Below, one piece after another: positions 5,965 through 6,983 of a stretch of DNA of 6,983 bases. Source of the stretch: Balneolaceae bacterium (GTDB lineage: Bacteria > Bacteroidota > Rhodothermia > Balneolales > Balneolaceae); contig SKWF01000024.1 of the NCBI GenBank assembly GCA_007129085.1, positions 1-6,983 of the forward strand. Reading direction: 5' to 3'. The translations under genes were made by a program, and so were the position numbers. The notes below the pieces were generated by a model. It worked only from the letters and a program-made list of their open reading frames with translations. It was not told the DNA's origin and did not search any database. Position 1 is the first letter of the stretch, and the number at the start of each line of letters is the position of its first letter.

Positions 5965-6983
5965 ATGAAAAAATTATCCTTTCAATTACTAACAGTACTA
6001 TTTCTGTTATTCTCTTTCGCAGCCTGTTCGGATGACAGCGTTACAGGGGTGGATAACGGAGATACCAATGGAAATGGTAACGGTGAAGAGGAAACGATTA
6101 CCACGATAGACGATGAGACTACCGAGCTCAGTGGTGAGATGAGAGGTACACTTCGCGCCGGCCAAACTTATACCATGGTTGGAGATGTGATTATTCCTGC
6201 AGGGGAAGAGATTGTAGCCGAAGAAGGCGTAACGGTAATTGCCGCTGAAGATGAGTTTGGATTTGAATTTACGGTGGAAGGCTCATTTATCAGTTTGGGA
6301 ACCGAAGAGAACCCAAACCTCTTTACAGTTCCTGAAGAATTAAGAACGCGTGAAAATCTCTTTGCCGGTTTGTGGGGAGGGTTTCAGGCTAAAGAGGGAG
6401 CCGAGGCCATTGTGTTGAAGTGGACTCGCCTGGAGTACCTTGGCGGTGAAGGAGCTCCCGGAACGGATCGTGCCGGAAGTATTCGGTACGGAATCTGGAC
6501 GCTTGATGATCAAACCGAAGTTATCATGGAGGATAGCTGGGTATACGGTTCAAAAGATGACTTTTATCGACCGGTAGGTGGTAAAATCAACATTGTGCGA
6601 AATGTGTTTGAGTACGTTGGCGAAGATGGAGGGGATATCATCAACATTAAAGGTGGAACCGTTGGAAATATCGCTTATAACATAGCTATAGGTGGTGCTA
6701 CTAACGCATTTAAACCATCTGATGATGGGGCCAGCACAATTCAAACCAATATTGCAGTGTACAACAACACCATTCTGAATAGCGGATTTCGAAGAGCCGG
6801 CCTGAACCGGGGAGCCAATATTAATTTCGAAAATGGAGCAAGAGGAAAGGCGTTCAATAACTTGTTGATAAATAACAAACGTGGCCTCCGGATTCTGGAT
6901 GATGCCGATCTCGAAAATATTGAGTACGACTACAACTGGCTTTACGGGTCGCACCAGGAATTAGTGGATGAGTTTCTACCACA
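5965..6983 (+). CDS. Surface-exposed lipoprotein with probable right-handed beta-helix (3' truncated)
   Basis: The frame opens with ATG at 5965 and stays open to the window end, giving 339 residues with no stop. Residues 1-21 are a lipoprotein signal (hydrophobic core, lipobox FAAC, lipid-modified Cys21). The next residues Ser-Asp-Asp fit the Bacteroidota surface lipoprotein export signal. A Gly/Asn/Asp/Glu linker covers about 29-50. Residues 55-125 hold a beta-rich segment (MRGTLRAGQTYTMVGDVIIP, then EEGVTVIAAED), followed by LWGGFQ (136-141). From about 205 there are short repeated strands with Asn and Gly turns (NIVRNVFEYV, GNIAYNIAIGG, TNIAVYNNTILNSG, AFNNLLINN), the pattern of a right-handed parallel beta-helix. 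No SusD-like features are seen. Its position after the receptor suggests a surface binding or processing partner. An enzymatic role (pectate-lyase-like fold) is possible but no active site is recognised. Confidence 0.85.
   Translation, partial: MKKLSFQLLTVLFLLFSFAACSDDSVTGVDNGDTNGNGNGEEETITTIDDETTELSGEMRGTLRAGQTYTMVGDVIIPAGEEIVAEEGVTVIAAEDEFGFEFTVEGSFISLGTEENPNLFTVPEELRTRENLFAGLWGGFQAKEGAEAIVLKWTRLEYLGGEGAPGTDRAGSIRYGIWTLDDQTEVIMEDSWVYGSKDDFYRPVGGKINIVRNVFEYVGEDGGDIINIKGGTVGNIAYNIAIGGATNAFKPSDDGASTIQTNIAVYNNTILNSGFRRAGLNRGANINFENGARGKAFNNLLINNKRGLRILDDADLENIEYDYNWLYGSHQELVDEFLP

Noticed and set aside
6550..6954. Minus-strand open frame of 134 codons at the right end
   Set aside because: It lies opposite the lipoprotein gene, which has a clear signal peptide and a beta-helix pattern; the antisense product has no recognisable feature.

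Overview
This window looks like chromosome from a Gram-negative member of the Bacteroidota/Balneolota/Rhodothermota assemblage. The evidence is a large TonB-dependent receptor with an N-terminal carboxypeptidase-regulatory-like domain, a lipoprotein carrying the Bacteroidota-type surface-export signal (Cys-Ser-Asp-Asp), mostly weak or absent Shine-Dalgarno sequences, and promoter elements resembling the Bacteroidota TAnnTTTG type. The genus cannot be fixed from the sequence. No mobile element, CRISPR array, tRNA or rRNA is visible.

Left part (1-2337, all + strand): the 3' end of a membrane fatty-acid hydroxylase/sterol desaturase overlaps the start of an aldo/keto reductase. After a 21-base gap comes an exported protein joining a predicted small outer-membrane beta-barrel to an M23 (LytM) peptidoglycan endopeptidase. 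Spacing suggests one transcription unit, although the three functions are not obviously linked.

Middle (2334-3162): a minus-strand gene converges on the peptidase gene with a 4-base overlap. It encodes a family I inorganic pyrophosphatase with a lipoprotein signal peptide, so the enzyme should act outside the cytoplasm. A 184-base divergent intergenic region separates it from the next gene. That region holds four TAAC-like pentamers at an exact 11-base period, resembling a PhoB/PhoP-type binding site, and a possible promoter on each strand.

Right part (3163-6983, + strand): a complete TonB-dependent outer-membrane receptor is followed 45 bases later by a lipoprotein gene that runs off the window. 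The lipoprotein has a surface-export signal and a probable right-handed beta-helix. This resembles a SusC/SusD-like uptake pair, but the lipoprotein shows no visible SusD resemblance.

Working hypothesis: the divergent pyrophosphatase, the repeat array and the receptor/lipoprotein pair form a phosphorus-linked nutrient-acquisition module. The individual gene families are well supported. The joint role, the substrate and the regulation are inference.
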